A stretch of 64,000 nt of DNA from contig VXAZ01006215.1 of NCBI GenBank assembly GCA_013399875.1, forward strand, positions 682,001 to 746,000. The letters run 5' to 3'. This stretch comes from Gymnorhina tibicen (taxonomy: Eukaryota; Chordata; Aves; Passeriformes; Artamidae). Of the stretch, positions 59,201 to 64,000 are shown piece by piece (position 1 is the first letter of the stretch; every line of letters begins with the position of its first letter). The notes beneath the pieces were generated by a model. The model was not told where the DNA came from, ran no database searches, and was given only the letters and a program-made list of their open reading frames with translations. The translations under genes were made by a program, and so were the position numbers.

Positions 59201-62200
59201 GTGGAAGGACAGTGTTGCTGTTCTCCTGGGAGAAGCACATTTGGGTGCTGAGGATGAGCATCCCCCGAGAGCCCCTAAGAGCAGCCCCCGCAGCTTCTCT
59301 GGAGCCAAAGCTGGGCTGGTGTGTCCCTGCCCTGGTTCCCTGTCGTTGTCCTCAGGGTGGGCAGATTTTTGCTCCCACACCCCATTCCTGAGAGCACGTG
59401 GGGTGGCAGTTGTGGCACAGCTCCCTGGGTGCTGAGTGCTGGCTCCCCAGAGAGGCTGTTACAGCAAAGGATGTCACGCAGAGCTGGAGCCTATCACCAA
59501 ACCTTGGTTTGCCCCGCTGGGGAGAGCTTTGCTGTGTCTCTCCCACCATGGGGAGACATCCTTAGAGCAAGCATTCCCAGGGAGAAGGAACACCAAGGAT
59601 TTCCAAGCCCCTAATTAAAAGGAGTAGTTGGTTTAAATAGCAGAATTCCCTCGCTGGCTCGCTGCTCTGCTTCCATGTAAAGCTGCTGAGACGCCGGTCT
59701 TCCCACTGCTAACGAGCGAGCTGGTCCCACGGGGAAGCCAACCGCAGGCGTGGGAGATTCGGGATGCCGTGGGGATTTTCCCTCTCCTCGGGGCCATTTT
59801 TCCCACCCCTCTCCATTAATTTTCCGTTGCTCCCCGCTTCCTCGGCAGCCCCCTCCACCGTGCCCATCATGCACCAGGTGAGTGCCACGATGAGGAGCAT
59901 CACGCTGTCCTGGCCCCAGCCCGAGCAGCCCAACGGGATCATCCTGGACTACGAGATCCGCTACTACGAGAAGCTGAGCCGCATCTGCACGCCCGACGTC
60001 GGCAGCACCGTAGGCTCCAGGCCGGCCCCGGTGAGCCCGGGGGAGCCCTGCTGTGGGGGCTGGGCTGGAGGCACAGGGGCAGGGGGAACATGGATGGGCT
60101 CTGAGGCGGGCTCTGCTGGGAATGGTCAGGTGGGACAGGCACCAGGTCACCCGAGCTGCCTCCAGAAGGTGGGAGTGAGTTGTGACTGCAGATGCTAAAT
60201 CACAGAATCAGAATCACAGAGCAGCTTGAGTTGGAAAGCACCTTAAGGCTCATCTCGTTCCAACCCCCTGCCGTGGGACATCTCTCACTAGATCAGGTTG
60301 CTCAGAGCCCTGTCCAGCCTGAGCCATTCCTTCCCCGTGGCAGCGTTTGTCCAGCACATCAGTGCCCGTGGCCGCCCTGGCTCTGCTATTTGCTAGGATG
60401 AGCAGGGACCTGAATCGTGGGGACAGCATCAGGAGGAGGGGAGGGGGTTGGAGACGACCAGAGAAGGTTATGGGGGTTGTCCCTGCCCTGGGTCACTGCC
60501 TCCCACTGGTCCTGTCCCTGGCAGCTGTCCTGCCCTGCAGGGGACACGCTCCCAAGCCCTGCGATGAACCGTGCCCAGCCCAAGCTGTTCCATCCCTCCT
60601 GTGTCTCGCCAGCTCTAATGAATTCCTCTAAGTGTGAATAATTAGATGATCTCACCAGTGGCCTCTCACCAGCAAAGCACTGGGGAATGGGGGAAAAAAT
60701 GAGAGTGGAGATGCATGAGGTTTCCACCAAGGTCTAGGCCAAGGACCTGTCCAGCAGAGCAGGACTGCAGGGGCTGGGGATCTCAGCAGAGAGTTGCCCT
60801 TGAACCTGCTTGAGCAGTGTCTCATAGGGCACAAACAACACATTATGGTGTTTTGTGGAACCACAGAATGGTTTGGGTTGGAAGGGACCTTAAAGATCTT
60901 CCAGTTCCCACCCCCGTGCTGTGGGCAGGGAAACCAGGTTTCCATAACTGTGGGATGTTTCTGAAATGCACAAGGACATCAATCATTTGAAGAGGAGGAA
61001 TTTGTTGTTCATAAATTATTTTTGCTCTGGATGATCTTGTTGTTTCCCTCTGCTGCTCCATGCTCCCTGCTCTGGTGGGACCAGGGAGGCACGTGCTGCA
61101 GGGGCCTCCCCAGTTCCTTGTGGGTCCTGTTTCATAAAATCATAGAATGTCCTGGGTTGGAAGGACCTTAAAGCTCATCTTGTTCCACCCCTGCCATGGG
61201 CAGGGACACCTCCCATTATCCCAGATTGCTCCAAGCCCCGTCCAACCTGGCCTTGGACACTTCCAGGGATCCAGGGGCAGCCACAGCTTCTCTGGGCACC
61301 CTGTGCCAGGGCCTCACCTCCCTCACAGGGAGGAATTTCTTCCCAGTATCCCATCTAAATGTACTCTCTGTCAGTGGGAAGTCACTCTCCCTTGTCCTGT
61401 CACCCAGGCCTTTGTAAATAGTCCATCCCTATCTTTCTTGTAGCTCCCTTCAGCTACTGGAAGGCCACAATTAGGTCACCCCAATCCTTCTCCAGGCTGA
61501 ACAATCCCAATTCTCCCAGACTTTCCTGTGGGATCCTCTGTGTCAGGGATGCTCCTGAAGCAGAACCAGAGCCTCTCCTTTATCCCCCTGCAGCCAAACC
61601 CCATCCCTGCCCCCAACAGGGACAGGCGGGCTGCAGTCCCGAGTCCCCGGACAAGCCCTCACGAGCTGATAGCAAACGAAGGGGGTCTCAACAAGGAACT
61701 GGGACCCCCTGGGACTCTCTTGGGTCCCCAAACAAACTGTAAGAGATCTCTTAACACCCAGCCCAGGTGCTGCTAATAACAAAAATACCACCTTTATTCA
61801 CTTACTCACGTGCCTCTGTGCTGAATCTGGAGAATTTTTGGGCTCTTGGGCTCTGCCACCTCCTGGACTGTGGCAACTGCTCCCCCCTGCCATAGATGCC
61901 GGCAAAAAGTGGGGGGAGCTGAGCTGGATCTCTCTCAGTCCCAGAGGATTCTCAGGAGCCTTCTTGTCCCTTCTGGGGTGCCAAAAAACTGATGCCTGAG
62001 ATGGCCACCTAAAAAAACAGAGGCTAGACAGGAATAAGGGAATGAAGGTAGGTATTTATTTGAAGGGCCTTCAAAGGCACACCCTGGGCAGGCCAAAGGC
62101 GACACCCAAGATGGACCCCGGGTCACGAGTTCTTCACACTTTTATAAGTTTGGTCCATTTGCATATCTGGGTTAATTCTCCAATTATAACCTCAGTTAAT

Positions 62201-62628
62201 GATGTAATTACCCCAAGTTTGCCCTCCTCTTCAGAGGCTTTAGTTTATACATTTTGGGGCCTGGTGTCCTTGAGGTGCAAACCCAGAGAGCTTTGTTATA
62301 TCTGACCAGCACGAGAGAGCAGCAGCTCACAGGCCACACGAAACTTCAGAGTTACACACCGGGCAGCGCAGGGTTTGAAAAACACAGAAGTTAAAACTTG
62401 AGGCGTCATTCCCGCCATGCCCTGTCCCCGTCCCACTGACCGCGGCTCTCTCGGGGCGCCCGCAGGACCACAACGAGTACAACTCGTCCATGGCGCGCAG
62501 CCAGACCAACACGGCGCGGCTGGAGGGGCTGCGGCCCGGCATGGTGTACGTGGTGCAGGTGCGCGCCCGCACCGTGGCCGGCTACGGCAAGTACAGCGGC
62601 AAGATGTGCTTCCAGACCCTCACCGACG
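5394..62628 (+). CDS. EPHB1: EPHB1 ephrin type-B receptor 1, 5' part (join of seven coding exons, 3' end outside window)
   Basis: Receptor tyrosine kinase of the Eph family. It sits in the plasma membrane, binds transmembrane ephrin-B ligands on neighbouring cells and drives contact repulsion in axon guidance, boundary formation and synapse development. Coding segments are 5394-5451, 31033-31097, 34973-35654, 54353-54508, 57196-57531, 59849-60030 and 62466-62628; all introns are GT-AG and all phases join. The 547 complete residues give signal peptide (about 1-17), ephrin-binding domain (about 19-203), cysteine-rich sushi/EGF-like region (about 204-320), FN3-1 (about 322-432) and FN3-2 (about 433-547). 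Paralogue choice rests on EPHB1-type wording such as LMDTRTATAELGW, VCNVFEPNQNNW, FWTEAPYLKVDT and STVPIMHQVSATMRSITLSW, where EPHB2 and EPHB3 differ. The transmembrane, kinase and SAM parts are outside the window. Exon 6 is unusual: it appears 57 nt longer than in mammals. No frameshift or internal stop is seen. Confidence 0.97.
10680..11045. promoter_or_regulatory. AT-rich intronic island, candidate enhancer or conserved noncoding element
   Basis: In an otherwise GC-rich intron this stretch is dense in ATTA/TAAT cores (around 10738, 10905, 10960 and 10995), the core bound by homeodomain proteins, with no repeat signature. EPHB1 is patterned in the developing nervous system, so an intronic enhancer would be plausible. 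Conservation cannot be judged from one sequence; this is inference from composition only. Confidence 0.3.
11472..11562 (+). repeat. CR1 LINE 3' fragment
   Basis: Matches the well-known 3' end of avian CR1: a 'tccctgcccatggca' segment, 'ggttggaacaagatgatct', a 'cccaacccaaaccattct' segment and then the degenerate ATTCT-type tail. The tail on the right shows + orientation. It is a short 5'-truncated copy with no coding capacity. Confidence 0.85.
12398..12840 (-). mobile_element. Solo LTR of an endogenous retrovirus (copy 1)
   Basis: About 443 bp, bounded by inverted termini (TGATGCC on the left, AGGCACCA on the right). It is clearly homologous, by eye over its full length, to two other copies at 61990-62408 and 62793-63220. 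On the minus strand it has a TATA-like TTATAAAA (near 12551-12558). The polyadenylation signal present in the other two copies is mutated here (near 12461). Flanking five-base sequences GGGGG and GCGGG could be a decayed target-site duplication. No internal viral region is attached. By eye it is the most diverged, hence probably the oldest, of the three. Confidence 0.75.
14590..14860. repeat. 51-bp minisatellite, about five units
   Basis: Tandem units start near 14604, 14655, 14706, 14758 and 14809, so the period is 51 (once 52) bp. Every unit carries a GCTGCCTCC segment followed by a short palindrome CCCAC(C/T)AGTGGG and a CAGCATCCC segment; the third unit has the perfect 12-base palindrome. 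Since 51 is a multiple of three, frames stay open on both strands, which gives false protein predictions. Confidence 0.93.
17815..17945. repeat. 48-bp tandem duplication
   Basis: A segment containing TCTGTGGGGTT, CTCCTACTTACATTTCTGGGG and a TTCTTCTGCG-like stretch occurs at about 17843 and again at 17891, with a partial third copy on either side. It is a small intronic tandem repeat with no sign of function. Confidence 0.8.
20525..20765. promoter_or_regulatory. Secondary CpG-rich patch in intron 1
   Basis: A localised cluster of CpG (most dense at 20553-20640) about 15 kb into intron 1, followed by a pyrimidine-rich stretch with CGACGA and CGTCGTC sequences. It resembles a small CpG island and might be an internal promoter or enhancer. 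No initiator, TATA box or downstream exon could be shown, so this is a weak call. Confidence 0.25.
24600..25140 (-). repeat. CR1 LINE 3' fragment, about 540 bp
   Basis: Begins with the reverse-complement tail (AATCATGGAATTTCAGAATG, then 'gtttgggttggaagg') and continues through CR1 landmarks: 'catgggcagggacacc', 'ctgtgccagggcctc', 'cttctctccaggctgaac'-like sequence and 'ctcctctggactccctccaac'. It ends near 'ctcaccagagtggagtgga'. The tail on the left shows minus orientation. Truncated and noncoding. Confidence 0.92.
28040..28200. promoter_or_regulatory. AT-rich intronic island, candidate conserved element
   Basis: Dense in TTATT, ATTA and GCTAATTAG sequences (the last near 28180), between GC-rich flanks and without repeat features. 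It may be a homeodomain-type enhancer. The only support is composition. Confidence 0.22.
29578..29842 (+). repeat. CR1 LINE 3' fragment, about 265 bp
   Basis: Contains 'gggttagatgggatattggg', 'aagaaatctttccctggga', 'cctctggatccctggaagtg' and the terminal 'cccttccaacccaaaccatt' segment followed by a decayed tail. The tail on the right shows + orientation. It lies 1.2 kb upstream of exon 2. Confidence 0.92.
31033..31097 (+). CDS. EPHB1: EPHB1 coding exon 2: start of mature ectodomain
   Basis: 65 nt, residues 20 (completed) to 41. It encodes the conserved N-terminal strand of the ephrin-binding domain, ETLMDTRTATAELGWTANPP followed by Ser-Gly, which matches EPHB1 much better than EPHB2 or EPHB3. 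The acceptor AG is at 31031-31032 after a pyrimidine-rich tract, and the donor GTAAGT is at 31098. It ends in phase 0 and joins directly to the Trp codon that opens exon 3. Confidence 0.97.
32321..32910 (-). repeat. CR1 LINE 3' copy, about 590 bp
   Basis: Starts with the reversed tail ATCATAGAATCACAGAATC and runs through 'gcactgccaaggccacca', 'tccctgggagcagagcc', 'tccttttctccaggctgag' and 'cagccgctcctgggg'. By eye its first roughly 430 bp are the reverse complement of the CR1 copy at 42888-43313, with close similarity, so the two belong to the same subfamily. It lies 2.1 kb before exon 3. Confidence 0.93.
34290..34530. promoter_or_regulatory. AT-rich island upstream of exon 3, candidate conserved element
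   Basis: Contains several homeodomain-type cores (GGATTAG near 34361, GGATTATG near 34378, CTTAATTG near 34451, ATATTAATG near 34476) and is free of repeat signatures. It may be an enhancer inside intron 2. Only composition supports this. Confidence 0.25.
34973..35654 (+). CDS. EPHB1: EPHB1 coding exon 3: ephrin-binding domain and start of cysteine-rich region
   Basis: 682 nt, residues 42-268 plus one base. It opens with WEEVSGYDENLNTIRTYQVC and carries nearly the whole ephrin-binding domain. The conserved domain cysteines Cys61 and Cys183 are present, as is the disulfide pair region Cys96/Cys106. From about residue 204 it enters the sushi/EGF-like region with GTCIPNAEEVDVPIKLYCNG and cysteines 225, 240, 253, 255 and 267. 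This wording is nearly identical to mammalian EPHB1. Acceptor AG is at 34971-34972 and donor GTAAGG at 35655. An open frame also continues 75 nt into the intron, but that is intron. A long antisense open frame over the exon is a by-product of GC-rich third positions. Confidence 0.98.
41362..41385 (+). repeat. (GGGA)6 simple repeat, possible G-quadruplex
   Basis: Six runs of three G separated by single A on the + strand, which is also the sense strand of the EPHB1 pre-mRNA. This meets the usual sequence rule for a G-quadruplex. No functional evidence. Confidence 0.85.
41510..41622 (+). repeat. Double poly(A) tract
   Basis: A run of 33 A (41510-41542), then GGGGAG and a short spacer, then 39 A (41560-41598), again followed by GGGGAG and an A-rich stretch. 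The repetition of A-run plus GGGGAG suggests a tandem duplication. Runs this long are prone to sequencing error, so the exact lengths are uncertain. There is no adjacent retrocopied gene. Confidence 0.9.
42888..43313 (+). repeat. CR1 LINE 3' copy, about 425 bp
   Basis: Runs from 'ggctggagccccaggag' through 'ctcagcctggagaaaagga', 'ctctgctcccagggaacag' and 'ggccttggcagtgctgggt' to a tail 'gtctgtgattctataataa'. The tail on the right shows + orientation. By eye it is a close inverted match of the CR1 copy at 32321-32910; the two lie on opposite sides of exon 3. Confidence 0.93.
45414..45470 (-). repeat. Decayed CR1 3' end
   Basis: 'gaatcatggaagcatggaac', then 'ggtttggctggaagggctt', resembles the reversed tail and last bases of CR1 with several substitutions. 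Short and old; call is moderate. Confidence 0.55.
46630..46830 (-). repeat. CR1 LINE internal fragment
   Basis: Contains 'ttggacacttccagggat', 'acttctctgggcaacctgtg', 'ccagggcctcaccacc' and 'cagtgggaagcccttcccc', in the minus orientation. It lacks the 3' tail, so it was cut or rearranged after insertion. Confidence 0.85.
50660..50975 (+). repeat. CR1 LINE 3' end with expanded tail satellite
   Basis: The unit ends with 'ggtcccttccaactcagcc' at about 50789-50807. It is followed by roughly 160 bp of TTCTGTGATTC/TTCTGTGGTTC variants (50815-50975). CR1 elements end in a few short ATTCTRTGATTC-type repeats; here that tail has expanded into a microsatellite. The open frame on its minus strand is a repeat translation, not a gene. 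Confidence 0.85.
52005..52200. promoter_or_regulatory. Homeodomain-core-rich island in intron 3, candidate enhancer
   Basis: Two clusters of TAATT/AATTA cores (52013-52058 and 52173-52195) around a CACGTG-containing stretch (AGCCACGTGCCTG near 52061), with no repeat features. Inference from motif density only. Confidence 0.28.
54133..54283 (+). repeat. Polypyrimidine satellite next to exon 4
   Basis: About 150 bp of pure C/T on the + strand, built from TTCCTCTCC and CTCTCCTTTTCC variants, ending 69 bp before exon 4. The purine/pyrimidine asymmetry and its mirror-like repeats fit a potential triplex (H-DNA) sequence. It also forms an unusually long pyrimidine tract upstream of the splice acceptor. 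Confidence 0.95.
54353..54508 (+). CDS. EPHB1: EPHB1 coding exon 4: cysteine-rich (EGF/TNFR-like) module
   Basis: 156 nt, residues 269 (completed) to 320 plus one base. It encodes CPAGTFKASQGAGLCVPCPP and continues with NSRSTAEASPVCACRNGYYR, then ADFDPPAAACT. Eight cysteines or flanking aromatic positions follow the Eph pattern CPxGxFK...CxxCPxNSR...CxCxxGYYRAD. Acceptor AG is at 54351-54352 and donor GTGAGT at 54509. It differs from mammals mainly in the Gln-Gly-Ala-Gly-Leu-Cys loop. Confidence 0.97.
54509..57195 (+). other. EPHB1: EPHB1 intron 4 (2.7 kb)
   Basis: GT-AG intron with no recognised transposon copy. It holds the CA microsatellite with a small gap at 56130-56210 and a threefold CCAGATCCTTCC repeat near 56451-56480. 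No gene is seen. Confidence 0.93.
56130..56210. repeat. (CA)n microsatellite with a 3-base gap
   Basis: About 80 bp of CA dinucleotides, broken by a CAAACA interruption and by three N at 56180-56182. The N bases mark a join across the repeat, so the true repeat number is unknown. Confidence 0.98.
57196..57531 (+). CDS. EPHB1: EPHB1 coding exon 5: first fibronectin type III domain
   Basis: 336 nt, residues 321 (completed) to 432 plus one base; this equals the usual Eph exon length for FN3-1. It opens SVPSGPRNVISIVNETSIIL, then EWHPPRETGGRDDVTYNIVC, and later shows the Eph-specific CxxCxxxxxxCxxC cluster and VPRQLGLTDTRVFIS. Potential N-glycosylation sites are Asn334 (NET) and Asn427 (NIT). 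It closes with the family-typical VNITTNQA. Acceptor AG is at 57194-57195 and donor GTGAGT at 57532. Confidence 0.98.
57532..59848 (+). other. EPHB1: EPHB1 intron 5 (2.3 kb)
   Basis: GT-AG intron without recognised transposons. The only structure noted is a small tandem repeat of TGTAAATATTTC(A/G)G at 58249-58301. No gene is seen. Confidence 0.93.
58249..58301. repeat. Short tandem repeat, about 14-bp unit
   Basis: Three TGTAAATATTTC(A/G)G units and one shortened TGTAAACCAG unit in a row. Intronic, with no sign of function. Confidence 0.85.
59849..60030 (+). CDS. EPHB1: EPHB1 coding exon 6: second FN3 domain, with a 57-nt in-frame 3' extension
   Basis: Residues 433 (completed) to 493. The first 125 nt encode PSTVPIMHQVSATMRSITLS through GIILDYEIRYYEK, exactly the mammalian exon 6 content, ending at Lys474 (59971-59973). 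At that point the expected donor is missing: the next bases are CTGAGC rather than a GT. The frame stays open for 57 nt to a strong donor, CCG|GTGAGC at 60031. The extension adds 19 residues (475-493, beginning LSRICTPDV and ending SRPAP) and keeps phase 0 for exon 7. The insert would sit in a loop after the C strand of FN3-2 and brings one extra Cys. A weaker in-frame donor, GTAGGC at 60010, would add 12 residues. Acceptor AG is at 59847-59848. The core exon is certain; the 3' end is the best reading, pending RNA data. Confidence 0.85.
60196..60350 (-). repeat. CR1 LINE 3' fragment
   Basis: Reversed tail AATCACAGAATCAGAATCAC, then 'ttgagttggaaagcacctt', 'ttccaaccccctgccgtggg' and 'agatcaggttgctcagagc'. 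Minus orientation, truncated. Confidence 0.9.
60853..60940 (-). repeat. CR1 LINE 3' fragment, short
   Basis: Contains 'ccacagaatggtttgggttg' and 'gaagggaccttaaagatctt', then 'ctgtgggcagggaaacca'. Minus orientation, fewer than 100 bp remain. Confidence 0.88.
61134..61530 (-). repeat. CR1 LINE 3' copy, about 395 bp
   Basis: Begins at the reversed tail AAAATCATAGAATG and carries 'gccatgggcagggacacctc', 'ccttggacacttccagggat', 'accctgtgccagggcctcac' and 'aggctgaacaatcccaattc'. Minus orientation. It resembles the copy at 24600-25140. Confidence 0.92.
61640..61860 (-). mobile_element. Possible R-U5 and leader remnant of a second endogenous retrovirus
   Basis: On the minus strand an AATAAA signal (complement of 61794-61799) is followed after about 135 bp by a sequence (complement of 61643-61661) that resembles a proline-tRNA primer-binding site, TGGGGGCTCGTCCGGGAT, with about two differences. 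This is the order expected for the R-U5 part of an LTR followed by the viral leader. The LTR 5' part and its borders cannot be recognised, so the call is tentative. No open viral gene is present. Confidence 0.35.
61966..61983 (-). other. Retroviral primer-binding-site-like sequence
   Basis: Reads TGGCACCCCAGAAGGGAC on the minus strand, six bases past the end of the LTR at 61990-62408. It starts with TGG (complement of the CCA end of a tRNA) and ends with GGGAC (as expected for a tRNA T-stem), 18 nt in all. The matching tRNA cannot be named with confidence. Confidence 0.55.
61990..62408 (-). mobile_element. LTR of an endogenous retrovirus (copy 2), with primer-binding site
   Basis: About 419 bp with inverted ends TGATGCC (61990) and GGCGTCA (62408). 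On the minus strand it has a TATA box, TTATAAAA (near 62141-62148), and 85 bp further on AATAAA (complement of 62055-62060), the order of an LTR promoter and polyadenylation signal. Right after its 3' end on the minus strand lies a primer-binding-site-like sequence, so this was a 5' LTR, not a solo one. By eye it is close to copy 3 and more distant from copy 1. It ends 57 bp before EPHB1 exon 7. No viral coding sequence survives. It lacks a clear target-site duplication. Confidence 0.82.
62466..62628 (+). CDS. EPHB1: EPHB1 coding exon 7: end of second FN3 domain
   Basis: 163 nt, the usual Eph length for this exon; residues 494-547 plus one base. It reads DHNEYNSSMARSQTNTARLE, then GLRPGMVYVVQVRARTVAGY and GKYSGKMCFQTLTD, matching EPHB1. 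There is a potential N-glycosylation site at Asn499 (NSS). Acceptor AG is at 62464-62465 and donor GTGAGT at 62629. The next residues, the juxtamembrane stretch and transmembrane helix, lie on an exon outside the window. The exon sits between two direct LTR copies. Confidence 0.98.
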
Positions 62629-62792
62629 GTGAGTGTGCCGGGCCGGGGCGCGGGGGGGCCCAGCTGCGTGCTCTCGGTGGGTTAAAGGGGCCGGCGGGAG
62701 GAGCGAGCCGCTCTCCAGCTCCCAGCTCCGCGTTCCCCCCGCTGTTTGTTTCTGGCTCTGCTGCCTGCAGCTGTGGGGATGGAAACCCCTGG

Positions 62793-63220
62793 GGATGCCT
62801 GGGGTGGCCACCTAAAAAACAGAGGCTAGACAGGAGTAAGGGAACGAAGATAGGTGTTTATTTGAAGGGCCTTCAAAGGCACACCCTGGGCAGGCCAGAG
62901 GCGACACCCAAGATGGACCCCGGGTCACGGGTTCTTCACACTTTTGTAAGTTTGGTCCATTTGCATATCAGGGTTAGTTCTCCAATTAAAGCTTCAGTTA
63001 ATGATGTAATTTCCCCAAGCTCACCCCCCTTCTAAAGATGCTGGTTTACACATTTTGGGCCTAGGACAGTCTGAGTGTCCTTGGAGAACAGGCTTGGAGA
63101 GGCTGTGTTGTGTCTGACTGGCATGAGAGAACAGCAGCCAGCAGGCTACAAGAAACTTGAGAGTTACACACTAGGCAATATAGGATTTGAAAAATATAAA
63201 AGTTAAAACCTAAGGCATCA
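62793..63220 (-). mobile_element. Solo LTR of an endogenous retrovirus (copy 3)
   Basis: About 428 bp with ends GGATGCC (62793) and AGGCATCA (63220), homologous along its length to copy 2. The 4-base sequence CTGG lies directly on both sides (62789-62792 and 63221-63224), a likely target-site duplication. On the minus strand the TATA position has decayed (CTTTTGTAAG near 62941), while AATAAA is intact (complement of 62858-62863). No primer-binding site or viral region is attached, so this is a solo LTR left by recombination. It starts 164 bp after exon 7. Confidence 0.82.
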
Positions 63221-63789
63221 CTGGCACCGGCTGTGAGTCTGGCATGGTGCGATGGGGTGGGAGGAGGGTTGCAGACCCTTGGAAGAAGGAGTCCAGGATG
63301 CTTTCCTGGGATACTTGGGGTCCATCTGAGCCACCAGGGCAAAGCTGGGACCACAGATCCATCTGAAAGCTGACTTCCCATGCCAAAGGGGCGTGTTGGG
63401 CCAGCTCATGGCCTTCATGGCTTCTTCTGGCCCCAGCCCTTCCCTGCACCTACAAACTCTGTCTTCCTTTAGAAACTACTAACTCATGGGAGGGTTTTCC
63501 ATTAATCCCAGCTTCAGGACTAATCCAGAAGCTGGTGAGTGAAGCAGGTCCTCCTACCTTGGGGCAGCTGAGAGCCCGTTCCCTGTTGCTGCTGGTGTGG
63601 TTCCTTCTCTGCTTAGGTGGCATCCATGGCTCCCAGCCTCACTGCCTGTCTTTCCTAAAGCTTTTCTTCTTTCCTAAATATTTTCTTCTTCCCTAAAACG
63701 GGTCACCCCATGCATGCATTCATGTCGAGTGCCAGCTGGGGTGGGAAGAGGAAAACCATGCCGGGCGACCAGAGGGAAGGAAATGGTAA

Positions 63790-64000
63790 TAAACCCCCCT
63801 CCAATGCCTCAAATATTCAGGATTAGAGAAGCGAGAAGAAAAATCCTGCCTCAAATAAGCAATTAATTGAAATTTAATAAGAATGGATTGTGTAGGTTAT
63901 TAAATAATAATTGATTGTTAGATGAGAATTTCTCAGGATTTAAGCAGCATGCAAGAGATAAATCTAGTTGCCAGTAATTAACTGCAGAGTAGAAAATACA
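63790..64000. promoter_or_regulatory. AT-rich island at the start of intron 7, candidate conserved element
   Basis: Contains CAATTAATTG (near 63860), several TTAATAA/AATAATAATTG sequences (63875-63915) and CAGTAATTAAC near 63973, all homeodomain-type cores, with no repeat signature. It runs past the window edge. Inference only. Confidence 0.25.

Larger units (their letters stand above)
60031..62465 (+). other. EPHB1: EPHB1 intron 6 (2.4 kb), transposon-dense
   Basis: GT-AG intron. Three minus-strand CR1 fragments (60196-60350, 60853-60940, 61134-61530) are followed by retroviral remains (about 61640-61990) and an LTR (61990-62408). The final 57 bp hold a possible branch point CTGAC (A at 62439, 26 nt before the acceptor AG) and a short weak pyrimidine tract. 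Unlike introns 4 and 5, most of this intron is mobile DNA. Confidence 0.93.
62629..64000 (+). other. EPHB1: EPHB1 intron 7, first 1.4 kb
   Basis: Starts with GTGAGT. It contains an LTR at 62793-63220 and ends with an AT-rich island (63790-64000). No further exon was found before the window ends, so the transmembrane exon is more than 1.37 kb downstream. Confidence 0.9.

Noticed and set aside
59971..59974. GC-type donor (GCTGAG) at the usual exon 6 end
   Set aside because: Its use would remove one base from the exon and shift the frame into exon 7, so it cannot give a normal receptor.
62629..64000. Search for the transmembrane exon of EPHB1 inside the window
   Set aside because: No hydrophobic segment or juxtamembrane sequence with splice sites was found after exon 7; the exon must lie further downstream.
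1..64000. EPHB2 or EPHB3 as the identity of the gene
   Set aside because: At many informative positions (LMDTRTATAELGW, FEPNQNNW, SAFWTEAPYLKV, VPIMHQVSATM) the sequence follows EPHB1.

Overview
The window is vertebrate nuclear DNA, almost certainly from a bird. It holds spliced coding exons with GT-AG introns, many truncated CR1 LINE copies (the main avian retroelement, recognisable by their 3' tails), solo retroviral LTRs and a GC-rich CpG-island promoter. The introns are also compact: the first seven coding exons fit in 57 kb, far less than in mammals. The species cannot be named from the sequence. There are no prokaryotic genes, CRISPR arrays or operons.

There is one protein-coding gene, the 5' part of EPHB1 (ephrin type-B receptor 1), on the + strand and open at the right edge. 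Coding exons: 1, 5394-5451; 2, 31033-31097; 3, 34973-35654; 4, 54353-54508; 5, 57196-57531; 6, 59849-60030; 7, 62466-62628. Together they encode 547 complete residues plus one base: signal peptide, ephrin-binding domain, cysteine-rich region and both fibronectin type III domains. The membrane segment, kinase, SAM domain and PDZ tail lie beyond the window. All exon phases agree, and the sequence follows vertebrate EPHB1 rather than EPHB2 or EPHB3.

Layout: 1-4360 is 5' flank with no gene seen. 4360-6080 is a CpG island with a 51-base assembly gap and exon 1. Intron 1 (25.6 kb) carries two CR1 copies, a solo LTR, a 51-bp minisatellite and AT-rich islands that may be enhancers. Introns 2 and 3 (3.9 and 18.7 kb) carry a pair of closely matching CR1 copies in opposite orientation on either side of exon 3. 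A pyrimidine-only satellite sits just before exon 4. Introns 4 and 5 hold no recognised transposon copy. Intron 6 is crowded with CR1 and retroviral debris, and exon 7 lies between two direct LTR copies.

The most interesting signals are: (1) the usual 3' boundary of exon 6 has no splice donor here, and the next good donor adds 19 in-frame codons to the second FN3 domain; (2) exon 7 is sandwiched between two same-orientation LTRs, one of them 57 bp from its acceptor; (3) an upstream out-of-frame AUG opens a 161-codon frame that overlaps EPHB1 across exons 1-3 after splicing; (4) the inverted CR1 pair around exon 3 could favour a circular RNA; (5) one LTR has a primer-binding-site-like sequence at the correct place. 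No wholly new gene system was found.
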